A stretch of 64,000 nucleotides of DNA from Pinus tabuliformis (lineage: Eukaryota; Streptophyta; Pinopsida; Pinales; Pinaceae). Below are positions 44,820 through 56,843 of the stretch, piece by piece. Position 1 is the first letter of the stretch. The number at the start of each line of letters is the position of its first letter. The position numbers and the translations under genes were made by a program. The notes below the pieces were generated by a model that was given only the letters and a program-made list of their open reading frames with translations, was not told the DNA's origin and did no database searches. The stretch spans positions 869,383,650 through 869,447,649 of the forward strand of contig CM062810.1 in assembly GCA_031772625.1 (NCBI GenBank). Reading direction: 5' to 3'.

Positions 44820-44840
44820 TAAGGTAAGCATGGGAGTATG

Positions 44841-45955
44841 TTGGGCTCAGGAAAAGGTACGATTTCTCCTCATAAATATCATAATTAAGCATTTGTCTTC
44901 ACATGTTTATCTTCATTTTATGCATAAAATAGATGAAACAACAGAAAAAGCTGAGTAAAATTGATTAGTAACAAATTAGATAAATCTTGGCATGGAAAAC
45001 TTAATTTCACTATATTTATATGAAGGGATGTGGATTGGATGATTGATATTCAATCAACAAAATAGCAACAGCTAGTAAAGTAAAAAAGATAGCGTCCTGA
45101 GCATGGGAGAAAGCGGACGACTAGGAGGACCAATGCTATTTTATGATGAAATCGGATCGAGTATTGCGAAATCTTCAGGATCCCTTGATCCTAAGGATTC
45201 ACTTTTATCTATTTACTTTTCCAAATGTTATAAAAAGTTGTAAGGTGAACTAAACAACTAGTTTAGGAATTCACAGATTGTAACTATTCTTTTTGGACAT
45301 ATAATACTTTCATCTCAATGACGTTGTAACTCTATTATTGATTTTAATGAATAAGTCTACGTTTAATTCATAATTGTATTATGAATATCTAATAGCGGGG
45401 ACTTCTGGATACTTTGGGCCCAGTCAATAGAAGATCCACTACTTCAATTGTGTTATAATCATTTTTGTTTATTCTTCACTATTTATTATTGTTAGTTTGC
45501 AAAGTTAGTATCATTTTGATTACTGTGAGGATTGATGGTTCTGGTTTGCGTTTCTTGTTCAATCAAGATTCTAGATTTAGCTGTGTGATTATGTATGTGT
45601 GTTTCTCTTCATTGAATTGGTTATGTTAAATCCAGATTGCTATTCATTCAAAGGTAATGCTATCATAGATTTCAAAGCTAGAGTGATTACCTTCCATAAG
45701 ATGTTTATATGGTTATTTTTTGTTCAATTATCATAGCTTTCCTTTTTGTTGAATGAGTTAGTTTCAATACCAGTTGGATTGTCAAGGGTGATTCTTTCTA
45801 TTTGCATTTTGATTCAGTTGTTTTCATAATATATTAAGTAGCTTTGAAAGTGTGTTATCAATTCCTTTCAAAAGTGTTTGGATTGAATTTATAGAAGTAG
45901 ACACTAGTAATTGCAATGATTCCAATGTAAATTGACCTATGAATTCACTGCATAT
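44841..45955 (+). repeat. LTR between elements B and C, first segment
   Basis: Starts TGTTGGGCTCAGG after B's polypurine tract. A dyad (about 45180-45198), a TTTTATCTAT box and a TATAAAAAG box at 45229-45237 parallel the LTR of A. It is interrupted at 45955 by element D and finishes at 54636-54733. Length without D and one duplicated CATAT is about 1.2 kb. Confidence 0.8.
45951..45955. repeat. Target site duplication of element D, left copy (CATAT)
   Basis: CATAT before the first TGTTGG and again at 54631-54635 after the final GCCAACA. Confidence 0.93.
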
Positions 45956-47428
45956 TGTTGGAAATAATACTGAGAGGAAGGGGGTGAATCAGTATTAGCA
46001 AGTCAGTAATATTTCATTTCCATAATTAGATTCATATATGCTACCTCAGTTAATGGAACTTGCGTGTATATGCAACTGTATTTAAGGCCACTAGCGTATA
46101 TCCTGCAAACTTATGATTCAGTTAATTCATCATATGTTGATTTTTAATCTATGCATCAAAACCATATAAATAGTGGCCTGGTGTAGTAAAAACAAAACAA
46201 ACAACCACACACATGAACACAAGATATAAGGTGGAAACCCAATGTGGGTGAAAACCACCTATTGCCATCGTCTCTATCTTCTTTTTAATAAGAAACTTAT
46301 TTTTACAATTTTTGTACTGGTGCAGTCTTATACCAGTACGTAGGCTTCTAGCTGCAGAAGGCTACAACCTTCTCTTTTCTTCCAGGGACCATGTTTCATA
46401 AATTTCCAAACTGGATCCATCAATAACATCATTCAAACATCAAATATATCTGCATCAACCAATATCCTTTGCACCAACCACAACTAAATCAATCAATCAC
46501 TTTTTAGAATGCTATAACTAGAATACAATAACTAGAATACAGCAACTAGAACACGGTAACGAGAACCCAAAAAACTGCAACAACAAATAGAAGTAGCTAA
46601 AGCATATTTTATGAGGTATACATTACTTCAATGTGTCTAACCTACATTCATACGCACTTTTCTCAAGGAAAACCTACGTACAAATCTAAAAATCAAATTT
46701 AAGATGTATATGATGTTTTGATATTCAGAACCAGTGTGTATACGTGCCTTCTCTAAAGTGAATGTGCGTATAGATCTGTAAATGACGATTTAATCTTTAC
46801 AACAATTCCAGACTTCATTTATACCCAGATCATCATATTTACAGACTACAACATGCGCCATTTATTCAAATAAAAGATCAAAACCACACAAAGATACTTC
46901 ACTTCAAGCCTTAAGATCTTGACCCATCATTAGATCTTATCCTTCATCAAGCGCTAAGGTTCATCCTTGATTCATATCCAGCTATGCACCATAACCCAAT
47001 AACCTATATTCTAGATCTTGCTCTTCATTAGATATTCGATACTTGAGTGCCTTTGCCTAATGATCTTCTCCTCCTTTTATAATCTAGGGCCTTACTCAAT
47101 ACCATGGACCAATACCTTGGACCAAATACCTAGGGTCAACACTTTGGATCAGATACCTAGGACCAATACCATGGATCAAAATACCATGGACCAAAACTTA
47201 GTTTTCCAACATGTATGTGCCATTCCTTCTGTGAAAGTGTGTGTGTGTATGTTATACGCTCCTTCTGATCTGCTAATCTGCGTGTACACGTGGCTTGGTC
47301 AATTGGGAACTTGCGTATACCTCTCTTTCTTCAATCTGTGAGTCTGAACTGTGATCTGTCATCTGAGTGAGTTTCCATCAAGGACAACACCTGTGTCATA
47401 GTGCCAAATCTATGTCATAGTGCCAAAA
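45956..47428 (-). repeat. 3' LTR of element D
   Basis: 1,473 bp. In element sense it begins TTTTGGCA (TGTTGGCA in the other LTR) and ends TTTCCAACA. TATAAAAGG in element sense lies at 47073-47081. A tandem run of CCATGGACCAA-type words occupies 47095-47205. Compared with the 5' LTR it lacks about 95 bp near 46370, between two copies of AAGGCTACAACCTTCTC, as expected for deletion between direct repeats. Confidence 0.92.
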
Positions 47429-48176
47429 ATCTCCCCCTTTGGACTTGATGGCAACCCCAAGACACTCTCCTGCTTTGTCATCAACGGAAAATGGTTATGC
47501 TCCCCCTAAGTTCATGCGGATTTCTCTAATATGTTGAAGTGTGTTGATTGAGCTCCATGCTCCTCCTGAATATAAGCAAGGTCTACAAAAATATTTTCTA
47601 AACGAAGAACATGACTCTATACATCATAAATGACCTTCCTGTCACCAATGACTCATACATACATCCATCTCCCAACCAAGTGGGGATATTTCAATTGTTT
47701 ATACATGTTAAAACAAGAACATTACATCATCCATCCCATGCATAGTGGAGTAACAAAACAAGTCGTTTCATGACCCTGACATTAAAAGATATACATGACA
47801 TATAGACCAAATATATGAAACAATACCATGATAGTCATCAGCAATTATCATCAGCAGCATCTATCAATCAGCATCCAGACAAGCAACCATGATCTCCCCT
47901 TGAACCTATTTCACCTGAATAAAAAACCACTATGAATTTGTACCAAGATCTTCTAATATAATGCCAACAATGCATTATGAAAAGTATATGCTCCCCCTGA
48001 ATTTGTGCCAAATGATCACTGTCAGACCCATATCAGAATCCTTTCATCCTAAGTCTGGTCCACTGCTTCTCTTCAAACCAACATACATGCGACTATATGC
48101 ACAGAAATCGGCGTATGTACGTGGCTACGCTTTATGAAACTCGCGTATAACCATTTTTCTCTGAAAAAGATAAATT
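47429..48176 (-). other. 3' untranslated region of D with polypurine tract
   Basis: In element sense the tract CCAAAGGGGGAGAT (47429-47442) abuts the LTR. A second purine block lies near 47460-47480 (GATGACAAAGCAGGAGAG in element sense), the counterpart of the upstream tract in the copia array. CG-bearing words of the GCGTATATGCAC kind occur at about 48085-48150. No ORF is supported. Confidence 0.75.
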
Positions 48177-49500
48177 TTAATAGCAGGATGATGCATAAAA
48201 TACTCCCATCTTCTGTTTGAGATATTCAAATGTCTCTCTAGGTAGTGGTTTGGTGAATATATCAGCAATCTGTTCTTTGGAGGGAACATACTCCAATTTG
48301 ACCTTCTGTTCAAGCACTTGTTCATGTAGAAAATTATATTTGATGGGTATGTGCTTAGTCTTGGAATGCATGACTGGATTCTTTACAATATTGATGGTAC
48401 TTGTATTATCAAATAGAATGGAGATGGGTGGAGTACATTTGATCTAAATGTCTTGCAATCTTTGCATCATGCAAACGAGTTGTGTGTAGCAAGATGCAGT
48501 AGCCACATATTCTACTTCAACTATAGATAATGCAATTGAACTTTGTTTCTTGCTAAATCAAGACACTAGTCTGGAACCCATATAGAATGCACCACCACTA
48601 GTGCTTTTTCTGTCATCAACGCTTCCTGCCCAATCTGCATCTGTATATGCATGAAGTGTAAGATCTGTATCTCTAAGATACCATAAACTAAAATTCTGTG
48701 TTCCTTGAAGATATTTGAAAATCCTTTTGACTGCATGGAGGTGTGAATCCTTTGGATTTGTTTGGAATATTCCAACTATTCCCACTGCATGCATGATGTC
48801 TGGTCGGGTACCTATTAGATAAAGCAGACTGCCAATCATGGATCTGTAGGTTGGTTGATGTACTGCTACTGATTCATCATTTTAGCTGAGATTGCATCCT
48901 GTTACCATTGGTGTACATATTGGTTTAGAATCTTCCATGCTATACTTTTTCAAGATCTTCTTGAGATATTTGGTTTGTGACAGAAAAATACCATCTTTAT
49001 TTTGTTGAACTTGTAGACCAAGAAAATATGTAAGCTCACCAAGCAAGGACATTTCAAATTCTTGCTACATTACTAAAGCAAAATTCTAACCCATGGCTTC
49101 TTCATTACTACCAAAAATGATATCATCAACATACACAAAAAGTATTAGCAATTTATTATTGTCAATCTTTGTATATAGATTGCTATCAACTAATCCTTTT
49201 GAAACACCTTGTTGATGGAGGTATTTGTCAAGATGGTAATACCAGGCCCTTGGAGCTTGTTTTAGACCATAGAGAGCCTTTTTGAGTCTGCATACAGGTT
49301 TTGCATCATTTCCAAGGATGAATCCATCTGGTTTCTCAATATATACTTCTTCTTATAAGTCTCCATTAAGAAAGGTAGATTTTACATCCATTTGGTATAC
49401 TTTGAATTTCTGAAAACTAGAAAGAGCAAGGAACATTCTTGTGGCTTCAAGTAGCAACAGGTGCAAAAGTTTCTTCAAAATTTATCTTCTTGTTCAGCAT
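48177..49500 (-). pseudogene. RT and RNase H of element D
   Basis: Read leftward from 49500: [26 protein letters not shown], a stop, [65 protein letters not shown] (catalytic YVDD near 49118-49130), LLGELTYFLGLQVQQNKDGIFLSQTKYLKKILKKY, then 48839 to 48558 MIGSLLYLIGTRPDIMHAVGIVGIF and DADWAGSVDDRKSTSGGAFYMGSRLVS, and at 48371 to 48177 [42 protein letters not shown]. Several stops (for example near 48884 and 49356) and at least one frame change near 49455. Copies element RNA into DNA and removes the RNA strand. Confidence 0.88.
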
Positions 49501-50870
49501 ATCCTTTACAAACAATTCTGGCCTTGTTTCTAATAACTTCTCCATTTTCATTTAACTTGTTTTTGAATATCCATTTGGTTCTTATGATATTCTTATCATG
49601 GGGTCTAGGAACTAATTCCCAAGTATTATTCTTTTCAACTTGCTCAAGTTATTCATTCATGGCCTTGACCCAACATTCATCTTTGCATGCTTTATTTACA
49701 TTTTGAGGTTCGATGGAGGAAAGCAATGCTAGATAGCTTGAAGCTTCTGTAATAGTTCTTGTCTCCACACCTACCTCTTTCTGTCCCAAAATTTGAGTCT
49801 TTGGATGATTTTTTGAACATACCTAGATGGAGTCTTTTCTTCTACTGTTATCTGTTCTTCCAGTGCTTCATGGGTTTCTTCTTCAGAATTAGTTCGATGT
49901 GGGAGGATAATCCTCACCTTCTCCATAATATTTGGTTTTTATATGCTTTTGATTTTTGCATGCTTCATCAACCACAACATCAATACTTTCAATAATTTTC
50001 CCAAGTCTTTTATTATAACACTTATATCCTTTACTTTGTGAAGAGTAACCAAGGAGAATGACTTCATCTGCTCTGGGTTCAAACTTGCCAAGCTTTTCAT
50101 CAGTCCTTTTGATGTTACATTTGATTCCAAAAACTTTGAAGTATTTTACAGTAGGAGTCTTGCCATACCAAATTTCATGTGGAGTTTGAGTGTTGTTTAC
50201 CCGAACATTTGCTTGGTTGAGAATAGTGACAAAAATGAATACAGCTTCACCCCAGAAGGTTGCAAGAGTTCCAGACTCATCTAGCATAGCACGAGCCATT
50301 TTTTGAACAATTCTATTCATCCTTTCTACCACTCCATTTTGTTGAGGAGTCCTTGCAATGGAGAATTGCCCTTTTATTCCATGTTCTTCACAAAAGTCAA
50401 AGAATTCATCTAAGGTAAATTCCCCTCCTCGATCAAAACTGAGGAAATTGATTTTGCGATCTGATTCATTTTCAACCAAGGCTTTGAAAGCTTTGAATTT
50501 TTCAAATGCTTCATCTTTATGCTTTAGAAGCCCTATCCAACACATTCTAGAAAAATCATCAATGAACAATATAAAGTATTCCTCTCCACGAGGTGACTTT
50601 TTCCTTGATGGTCCACATAAATCAGTTTGAACAAGTTCAAGAGGTTTGCTAGTTGATCCTTCCTTTTCATGGAAGTGCGCTCTGGTTTTCTTACGAAATT
50701 GACATGATTTTCATATTGTATTTTCTGGGATGCTGATATCAAGAAGATCACGAATAGCCTCGAATCTACATGCTTTTCTTATTTGAGAGAAGCTTAGATT
50801 CCCCAATATTCTGTGCCATAGCCAGTGTTCATCATTTTTTCTTAGATATCACTGTTGTTGTCCTCCGTTG
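49501..50870 (-). pseudogene. Integrase of element D
   Basis: The GAG-pre-integrase block [20 protein letters not shown] (near 50770-50830) precedes the core. In the open frame 50569 to 49889: [53 protein letters not shown] and [25 protein letters not shown] carry the second and third acidic residues. HEIWYGKTPTVKYFKVFG and [22 protein letters not shown] follow. Beyond 49889 the acidic linker leading to RT is broken up. Integrates the cDNA, leaving the 5-bp duplication seen for this very element. Confidence 0.87.
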
Positions 50871-51459
50871 AGTATGTATAAGTTGTTTGGATTTCTTATA
50901 CCTTTGATCATGTTTTCTCCTGTATCAAGCTCACGAACAACACATCCATTTGATCGAAATACTACTTCATTTCCTTGATCACACATTTGACTGACACTCA
51001 ACACGTTATGCTTTAGACCATCAACATACATAACGTTCCCACCTTTAAAATTTTCTTTTAAGAGAACATAACCTTTACCTTTTATGATAGTAGTAGTGGC
51101 ATTTCCAAATGAGACCTTATTTTCCTTTTCTATGGCATTATATGATTGAAGTTTTTTTTATCACTTGTCATGTGTTTCTAGCATCCACTGTCGATGTACC
51201 ACTGATTTTCTTCTCCTTCTACATACAAGGCTATACCACATCTTTCTGTTGGCGGTTCTTTCTTTCTCCATATTTTGGGATTTAATGAAGTTTGCTCCTT
51301 CTGAGATGTTTGCCAACATTTACTCCTGCATTCAGATTCTTCATGACTGAAGTTGTTGTAGATAGAGAATTCTATTTCATTTTCAAGAAGAGAAAATTTA
51401 TTGTAGGTCCGTTTCATGATCCCCATCACATTCCTTTGATTTCTTGCTTCTCTAGTCAT
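50849..51459 (-). pseudogene. Third knuckle and protease of element D
   Basis: MTREARNQRNVMGIMKRTYNKFSLLENEIEFSIYNNFSHEESECRSKC corresponds to the third knuckle but with its first two Cys lost (FSIYNNFSHEESEC). Next comes CGIALYVEGEENQWYIDSGC with the protease Asp-Ser-Gly at about 51181-51192, a stop, and after a frame change [14 protein letters not shown] [44 protein letters not shown] (51031-50849). The aspartic protease would mature the particle proteins. Confidence 0.82.
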
Positions 51460-51499
51460 GATGGTCTTGTAAGCAACACATTAAGCAACTTTGTATCCA

Positions 51500-53039
51500 A
51501 AGTTATGACATGAAAAGCATTGGCCATTAAAGAAGTTCCTGCGATTATCGAATCTACTGACTTGGTTATTCTAGTTGCTATTGATACTCATTCTTGAAAT
51601 AGATTGAGTATGATTTACCTGAGGTTGTTTGTAGCTTATGTTACCATTCATCCTTGAAGTAAATTGAGCCTAATTTACCTGGTCATCTGCTTTATGCCTT
51701 TGCTCTCGATTGTCAAATTGTTCACTGCTCTTTACTGCATCAAGATATATTTTAGTGCAGGTTGACGACTTCTGTGCTTGGGATGGTTTTTCAGTATATC
51801 CAAGACTTTTCTTTATCAGAGGAGAATGATGCACTTTGATAATTTCATTTAAGGTTTCTGATCCTTTAGCAAATCTGAGACTGAGAGCTTTTGTTTTCTC
51901 AATATCCTTTCTTAGACCCACAATTTCAGATTCTAGTTTTTGATTGTGTTTTTCTCTTTCAGCAACTTTGAATGTTAGAGTATCTATAATCATATTCTTT
52001 TCTTCTAAAAATATTTTGAGTTTAGAGATTTCTTCATAAAGTTCATCTTCATATGAAGCATCCAAGAAATCATCATCTTCAAAAGCCATCAAAATTCTAT
52101 AGTCATTAATATTTTCATTTTCATCACTATTTGATAAACCATCGCTATCTTCATGTGTATAGTAGCTCTTCTTACTTCCACTTGTTTTCTATTCCATTTT
52201 GCTGATTCCTTACCTTTATCAAGCTTATCTTTATGAGGACATTTGGCAGCATAATGCCTGACTCTTCCACAAGAAAAACATTTCAAAGGTAGTTTACCTC
52301 TGAATCTTCTGGAACCCCATTGAAGGTTCTTGACAAAGTTTGCTTCTTCCTCTCCTTCTGAAATATGTCCTGATTCATTGAGTTCTTCTCTTCCTGAAGC
52401 TTTGAATGTGGCTTCTCTCATATATGATGGACCTCATTTTCTCATTTCGAAAGCAGTTAAGATTCCGTGCAGTTGTGTCATAGTAATAGTCTGAAGATCC
52501 TGCTTTTCTTCTATGGCAGATACTTTTGATTCAAACTTAGTAGACAAGGATCTTAAAACCTTTTCAACTAAAGTAACTTCTTTTATCTCTTCACCCAAGT
52601 TCTTCATGCAATTAACAATCTCATCTATACATAAGAAGTAACTAGTTATACTTTCATCATTGCACATTTTGAGAGTTTCATATTGAATTATGATAGTTTG
52701 CAGTTTTGCATGTTTTACCTGATTGTCTCCTTCATAGCTTAGAATGACCCTGTCCCATATTTCTTTGATGGTTTTGAGCTGCATAACTTTGACAAATTTT
52801 GATTGTGACAGCCTCCCCAATAATGTATTGACAGCCTTGACATTGGTTTCATATTGCTTTTTACCTGCCGTATTTGTAGGAATCGCTGATGGAAATGTAT
52901 ATCCTCCTTCCACGATTTCCCAGACATCTGTTCCAAGAGACTGAAGATAGGTTGTGGTTCTTACCTTCAAATAAATGAAGTTGCTCCCATCAAAGATCGG
53001 TGGTCTAATGGATCCCTCTCTTTCATAGTTACTCATCAT
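51500..53039 (-). pseudogene. gag: gag of element D
   Basis: Starts at 53039 with MMSNYEREGSIRPPIFDGSNFIYLKVRTTTYLQSLGTDVWEIVE, close to the copia array's start, and is open to 52434. After a stop, 52421-52089 holds the first knuckle CFSCGRVRHYAAKC. The frame 52092-51670 is the coiled-coil region ([56 protein letters not shown]). The second knuckle lies near 51500-51540, with the reading [12 protein letters not shown]. The product forms the particle. Breaks: stop near 52432, a frame change near 52090, more stops near 51668. Confidence 0.88.
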
Positions 53040-53079
53040 GATAGATCTTCCTTCAAGTGATCAAGCTTCTTCTGAAGGA

Positions 53080-53094
53080 CCTGCTTTGCTACCA
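53080..53094 (-). other. Primer binding site of element D
   Basis: In element sense TGGTAGCAAAGCAGG, two bases inside the 5' LTR, matching the copia array's site except T to G at one position. Initiator tRNA-Met type. Confidence 0.85.
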
Positions 53095-53096
53095 AT

Positions 53097-54630
53097 TGTT
53101 GGAAATAATACTGAGAGGGAGGGCGTGAATCAGTATTAGCAAGTCAATAATATTTCATTTCCATAATCAGATTCATATATGCTATTTTTGTTAATGGAAC
53201 TTGCATGTATACACAACTGTATTTAAGGCAACTAGCGTATATCCTGCAAACTTATGATTTAGTTAATTCATCATATGTTGATCTTTAATCTGTGAATAAG
53301 AACCATATAAATAGTAACCAGGTGTAGTAAAAACACAACAAACAATCACACACATGAACACAAGATACAAGGTGGAAACCCAATGTGGGTGAAAACCAGC
53401 TACTGACATCGTCTCTATCTTCTTTTTAATAAGAAACTTCTTTTTACAATTTTTGTACTGGTGCAGTCTTGTACCCATACGCAGGCTTCTACCTGCAGAA
53501 GGCTATAACCTTCTCTCATTTTCCAGTGGAAGGGAGCTACAACCCCTAACTCTTGTACTAGCTGTTATGTTTACTAGTACGTAGGTGCCGGCCTACGGAA
53601 GGCTACAACCTTCTCTTTTCTTCCAGGGACCACGTTTCATAAGTTTTCAGACTGGATCCATCAATAACATCATTCAAACATCAAATATATCTACATCAAA
53701 CAATCTCCTTTGCACCAACCATAACTGAATCAATCAATCACTTTTCAGAATGTTGTAACCATAATAGAGTAACCAAAACACAGTAACCAAAACCCAGAAC
53801 ACTGCAACAGCAAACAAAAGTAGCTAAAGAATATTTTGTGAGGTATACGCTACTTCAATGTGTTGAACCTACGTGCATAGTTAAATTTAAGATGTATATG
53901 TTGTTTTCATATGTAGAACTAGCGTGTATACGCACCTTTTCTAAAGTGAACCTACATACAGATCTATAAATGATGATTTAATCTTTACAACAATTCCAAA
54001 CTTCAGTTATACCCAGATCATCATATTTACAGACTACAACATGTGCCAGTTATTCAGATAAAAGATAAAAACCACATAAAGATACTTCACTTCAAGCCTT
54101 AAGATCTTGACCCATTATTAGATCTTATCCTTCATCAAGCGCTAAGGTTCATCCTTGATTCATATCCAGCTATGCACCATAACCCAATAACTTGTATAAT
54201 AGATATTGCTCTTCATTAGATATTCAATACTTGAGTGCATTTGCCTAATGATCTTCTCCTCCTTTTATAATCTTGGGCCTTACTCAATACCATGGACCAA
54301 AACCACTTAGGACCAATACCGTGGACCAAATACCTGGGGTCAACACTTCAGATCAGATACCTTGGACCAATACCATGGATAAAAATACCATGGACCAAAA
54401 CTTAGTTTTCCAACATGTACGTGCCTTTCCTTCTATCAAAGTCCATGTGTACACTATACGATCCTTTTGGTCCGCTAACCCACATGTACACATGGCTTGG
54501 TCAATGGGGAACCTACATATACCTCTCTTTATTCAATCTATGAGTCTAAACTATGATCTGTCATTTGAGTGAGTTGCCATCAAGGACAACACCTGTGTCA
54601 TAGTGCCAAATTTGTGTCATAATGCCAACA
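53097..54630 (-). repeat. 5' LTR of element D
   Basis: 1,534 bp. In element sense it begins TGTTGGCATTATGACAC and ends TTTCCAACA. TATAAAAGG in element sense lies at 54261-54269 with the CCATGG-type tandem words at 54285-54400. It carries the roughly 95 bp around 53520-53605 missing from the other LTR, while lacking a stretch present there near 46675-46700. Confidence 0.92.
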
Positions 54631-54635
54631 CATAT

Positions 54636-54733
54636 ATAGTGTTGACACCCTTGAAATAAAAAGACTTTCCCTGGGTTGATAATGAATGTAGGTATTAAGA
54701 TTTCTTGTAATAAGACGTCTTAGTGCACCAACA
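54636..54733 (+). repeat. LTR between elements B and C, second segment
   Basis: Continues 44841-45955 after element D and ends GTGCACCAACA, three bases before a tRNA-Asp-type primer site. Thus this one LTR is the right LTR of B and the left LTR of C at the same time. Confidence 0.8.
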
Positions 54734-54736
54734 TTT

Positions 54737-54754
54737 TGGTGTCGTTTTCGAGGA
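54737..54754 (+). other. Primer binding site of element C, tRNA-Asp type, decayed
   Basis: TGGTGTCGTTTTCGAGGA, starting three bases after the LTR, as in A. It matches the tRNA-Asp-type site at 14 of 18 positions by eye, and three of the four mismatches are C-to-T or G-to-A. Confidence 0.75.
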
Positions 54755-54809
54755 CAGTGTTTCAAAGAGATTTCATTTTATCTTGATGTAAGGGAATTGG
54801 GTTTTAAAA

Positions 54810-54899
54810 ATGAGAGGTGAGAACCTGCGTGACCAACAAGCAAAGTGCTTGCTCATCAACCTGCTTTTCAGAAAAATCATAGAGGTTAAATCAGAATAG
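54810..54899 (+). promoter_or_regulatory. Leader upstream ORF and splice donor of element C
   Basis: ATG 54810 opens a 29-codon frame beginning MRGENLR, with a GAG/GTGAGA donor-like site at 54817. The same ATG context (TTTTAAAAATG) and the same GAGAACCTGCGT or AAGAACCTGCGT text occur in A at 5785-5810. Confidence 0.5.
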
Positions 54900-54912
54900 G
54901 TTTTTTAAGAAT

Positions 54913-55962
54913 GACTAGGAATAAAAAGATAGAAAAATATCAGAAACCCCCACCTAAATCCATAAAACCCAAGGTATCAGTGAGCCTTGGGAGAACAACT
55001 TTTATAGACAAAATCGTAAGAAAAATAGAGTCTCAAGGATCAATAGGATTCTAGGCTGTCTCTAGAAAAAGCCCTACTATAATCCCTCACATAGTAGACT
55101 CAGCATCTGCAGCCTATGTTGATATTCATAGCCAAATTTGAGGATCTGAACATAGTTTTCAGGTTACAGCAAATTTACATTATGATCCTCTACAAGAGGG
55201 AAAATCATGCAACTTAAGAGAAGGAGAGGGAGAAACTAGTGGAACTAGTAAGGCACGACCTCAGCTCTCTGAGCAAGGATCTCCTGTGATCCCAGATCTA
55301 GGCAGTACTGCAAAACCAACTCGGATTGTGAATCCTCCACTTACTCAAATAGCACCCCTTGAAATCATTGGCACATTCTTTACCAAATGGTGAATCTACC
55401 ACCTCAAGGTCAAACATTGGAATACCCCATAGTCGACCAAGTGGCTAATTCTCCAATGAAAGTTATTCCCTTACAAAGCATCTCAACTTTTCATGGGATG
55501 ATCACAGAGAATGCAAATGACTTCCTATTCGAGTTTGATGTCATCTGCGGAGGATATTACTATGCCACTAACCCTCAAAAACTAAAATTGTTCCCTTCTA
55601 CTCTAAAAGGAGCAGCTTTGAGGTGGTTCATGGGTCTAGCTGGACATACTATTAACTCTTGGGATGAAATGAAAACTTCTTTTATCACAAGATACCATGA
55701 TTTGTGCAATACTAGGGAATTAAAAGATGAAATCTTTAAGATGGATGCAAAGGATAATGAAACTCTAGAAGAATATGTTGAACGGTTTCACTATAATTTG
55801 CAAAGATTTCCTCACACCACTTTACTAAAAGAAGTCTTGAGAGCTATCTTAATTAAGGGAATGAAAGAAGAATGGATAGAAACACTAAATTTGATGGGGA
55901 AAGGAGATATCTCTCAAGAATATGATGACAAAATCATTTGCTTGTGTATCAGGTGTTTGTGA
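54913..55962 (+). pseudogene. gag: gag of element C
   Basis: Start MTRNKKIEKYQKPPPKSIKP, then VSLGRTTFIDKIVRKIES (A: VTLGRTTFIDEIYKK). Stops at about 55051 and 55138 and a frame change before 55387. The core is open at 55387-55962: YPIVDQVANSPMKVIPLQSISTFHGM, DFLFEFDVICGGYYYATNPQ, KLKLFPSTLKGAALRWFMGLAGHTINSWDEMKTSF, LEEYVERFHYNLQRFPHTTL and LIKGMKEEWIETLNLMGKGDI. The core is better preserved here than in A. Particle-forming role. Confidence 0.85.
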
Positions 55963-56841
55963 GGTAGCACATGCACAGGGTCAGGAAGCGGAGATCTTAT
56001 GACCATAGGAAGAAAATCACATAGTGGAGGTGTAATGAGAATGGAAATTGGTAACCTCCTGGAAGACTTCAAAATGGATATGCTGGGCACCCTTATAACG
56101 CAGTTGGACGTCCTACAGGCTAAACAAAAACAAGCCTTAATAGGACATAATTTGGTCATTTTCTGCCCATGCTGCTAGTAGAAGCACAACCAATGGGAGT
56201 GTCCATTGGACATGGTCCAGACATGCACCATTTGCTCCAAGGATCACACCACTGATCAATGTCCATCACTTCTCGAGCTGAAAGAAGTTTTTAAAGAGGT
56301 AGAAGAAGAGACATAGAAAGTATACTTAATGAACTAGCATCAAAAGAGGTAGGCCAAACCTATAGGTATGTCATAAGACACATCCCATTTCTTTCCTTCT
56401 TCACCATTTAATCAACAACAAAACCCTGGTGCGGCATGGCAAGGCCAATCACCTTACTCGAATTGGCAATCCCAACCATTCCCTATGACACCCTGGCCAA
56501 CTCAGTCCTTTCTAGGTAATGGATGTCCAAATTCTGCTTTTACTCCTATTTGGCAAGGTAATCCATATCCATCCCAGTGGCATGCCTCTACTTCTCAAAA
56601 TCCAAACTCGTGTCCAAATTGGCAACGAACTTTGGGGATATCCAATACACCTATGGGGATAGGTCCTCAACCTCAGCCTACATTATTAGCCCCATATACA
56701 TTACAGCAAAATCCTCAGCATCTTCTGCATCCTCAATTGCTAGCTCAACCAAATCTGAATCCCAATAATACACTGGTTCAACTCGTGCAAATTGTCGAAA
56801 GCTCAGACTATAGATTGAACAAAAAGAATGTAATGAACTGA
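55963..56841 (+). pseudogene. Gag knuckle and proline-rich linker of element C
   Basis: MRMEIGNLLEDFKMDMLGTLITQLDVLQAKQKQ precedes CPCC-stop-stop-KHNQWEC and the intact knuckle CTICSKDHTTDQC. The linker (FFPSSPFNQQQNPGAAW, YSNWQSQPFPMTPWPTQSFLGNG, PSQWHASTSQNPN, PMGIGPQPQPTLLAPYTLQQNP) is open from 56485 to 56841. A two-base difference from B near 56812 ends the frame early. B and C align almost base for base here. Confidence 0.8.
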
Positions 56842-56843
56842 GG

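Larger units (their letters stand above)
41592..44840 (+). mobile_element. Athila-like element B, right part
   Basis: Resumes with GCAATGGCTCTACTTGCAGTATTGAAG, matching A around 13320-13350 (GTAGAGCACTG...GTATTGAAG). It holds the envelope-position gene in decayed form and ends with a polypurine-like tract at 44820-44840 followed by an LTR. The 41650-42000 part is AT-rich, has splice-like signals (acceptor near 41872) and no supported ORF. Confidence 0.8.
45956..54630 (-). mobile_element. Ty1/copia element D (SIRE/Maximus-like), minus strand
   Basis: A complete but decayed element of about 8.7 kb in reverse orientation: 5' LTR at 53097-54630, primer site, gag-pol, polypurine tract, 3' LTR at 45956-47428. 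Protein blocks are clearly related to the copia array but with many substitutions, stops and frame changes, so it is a distinct and older relative. It sits inside the B/C LTR. Confidence 0.93.
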
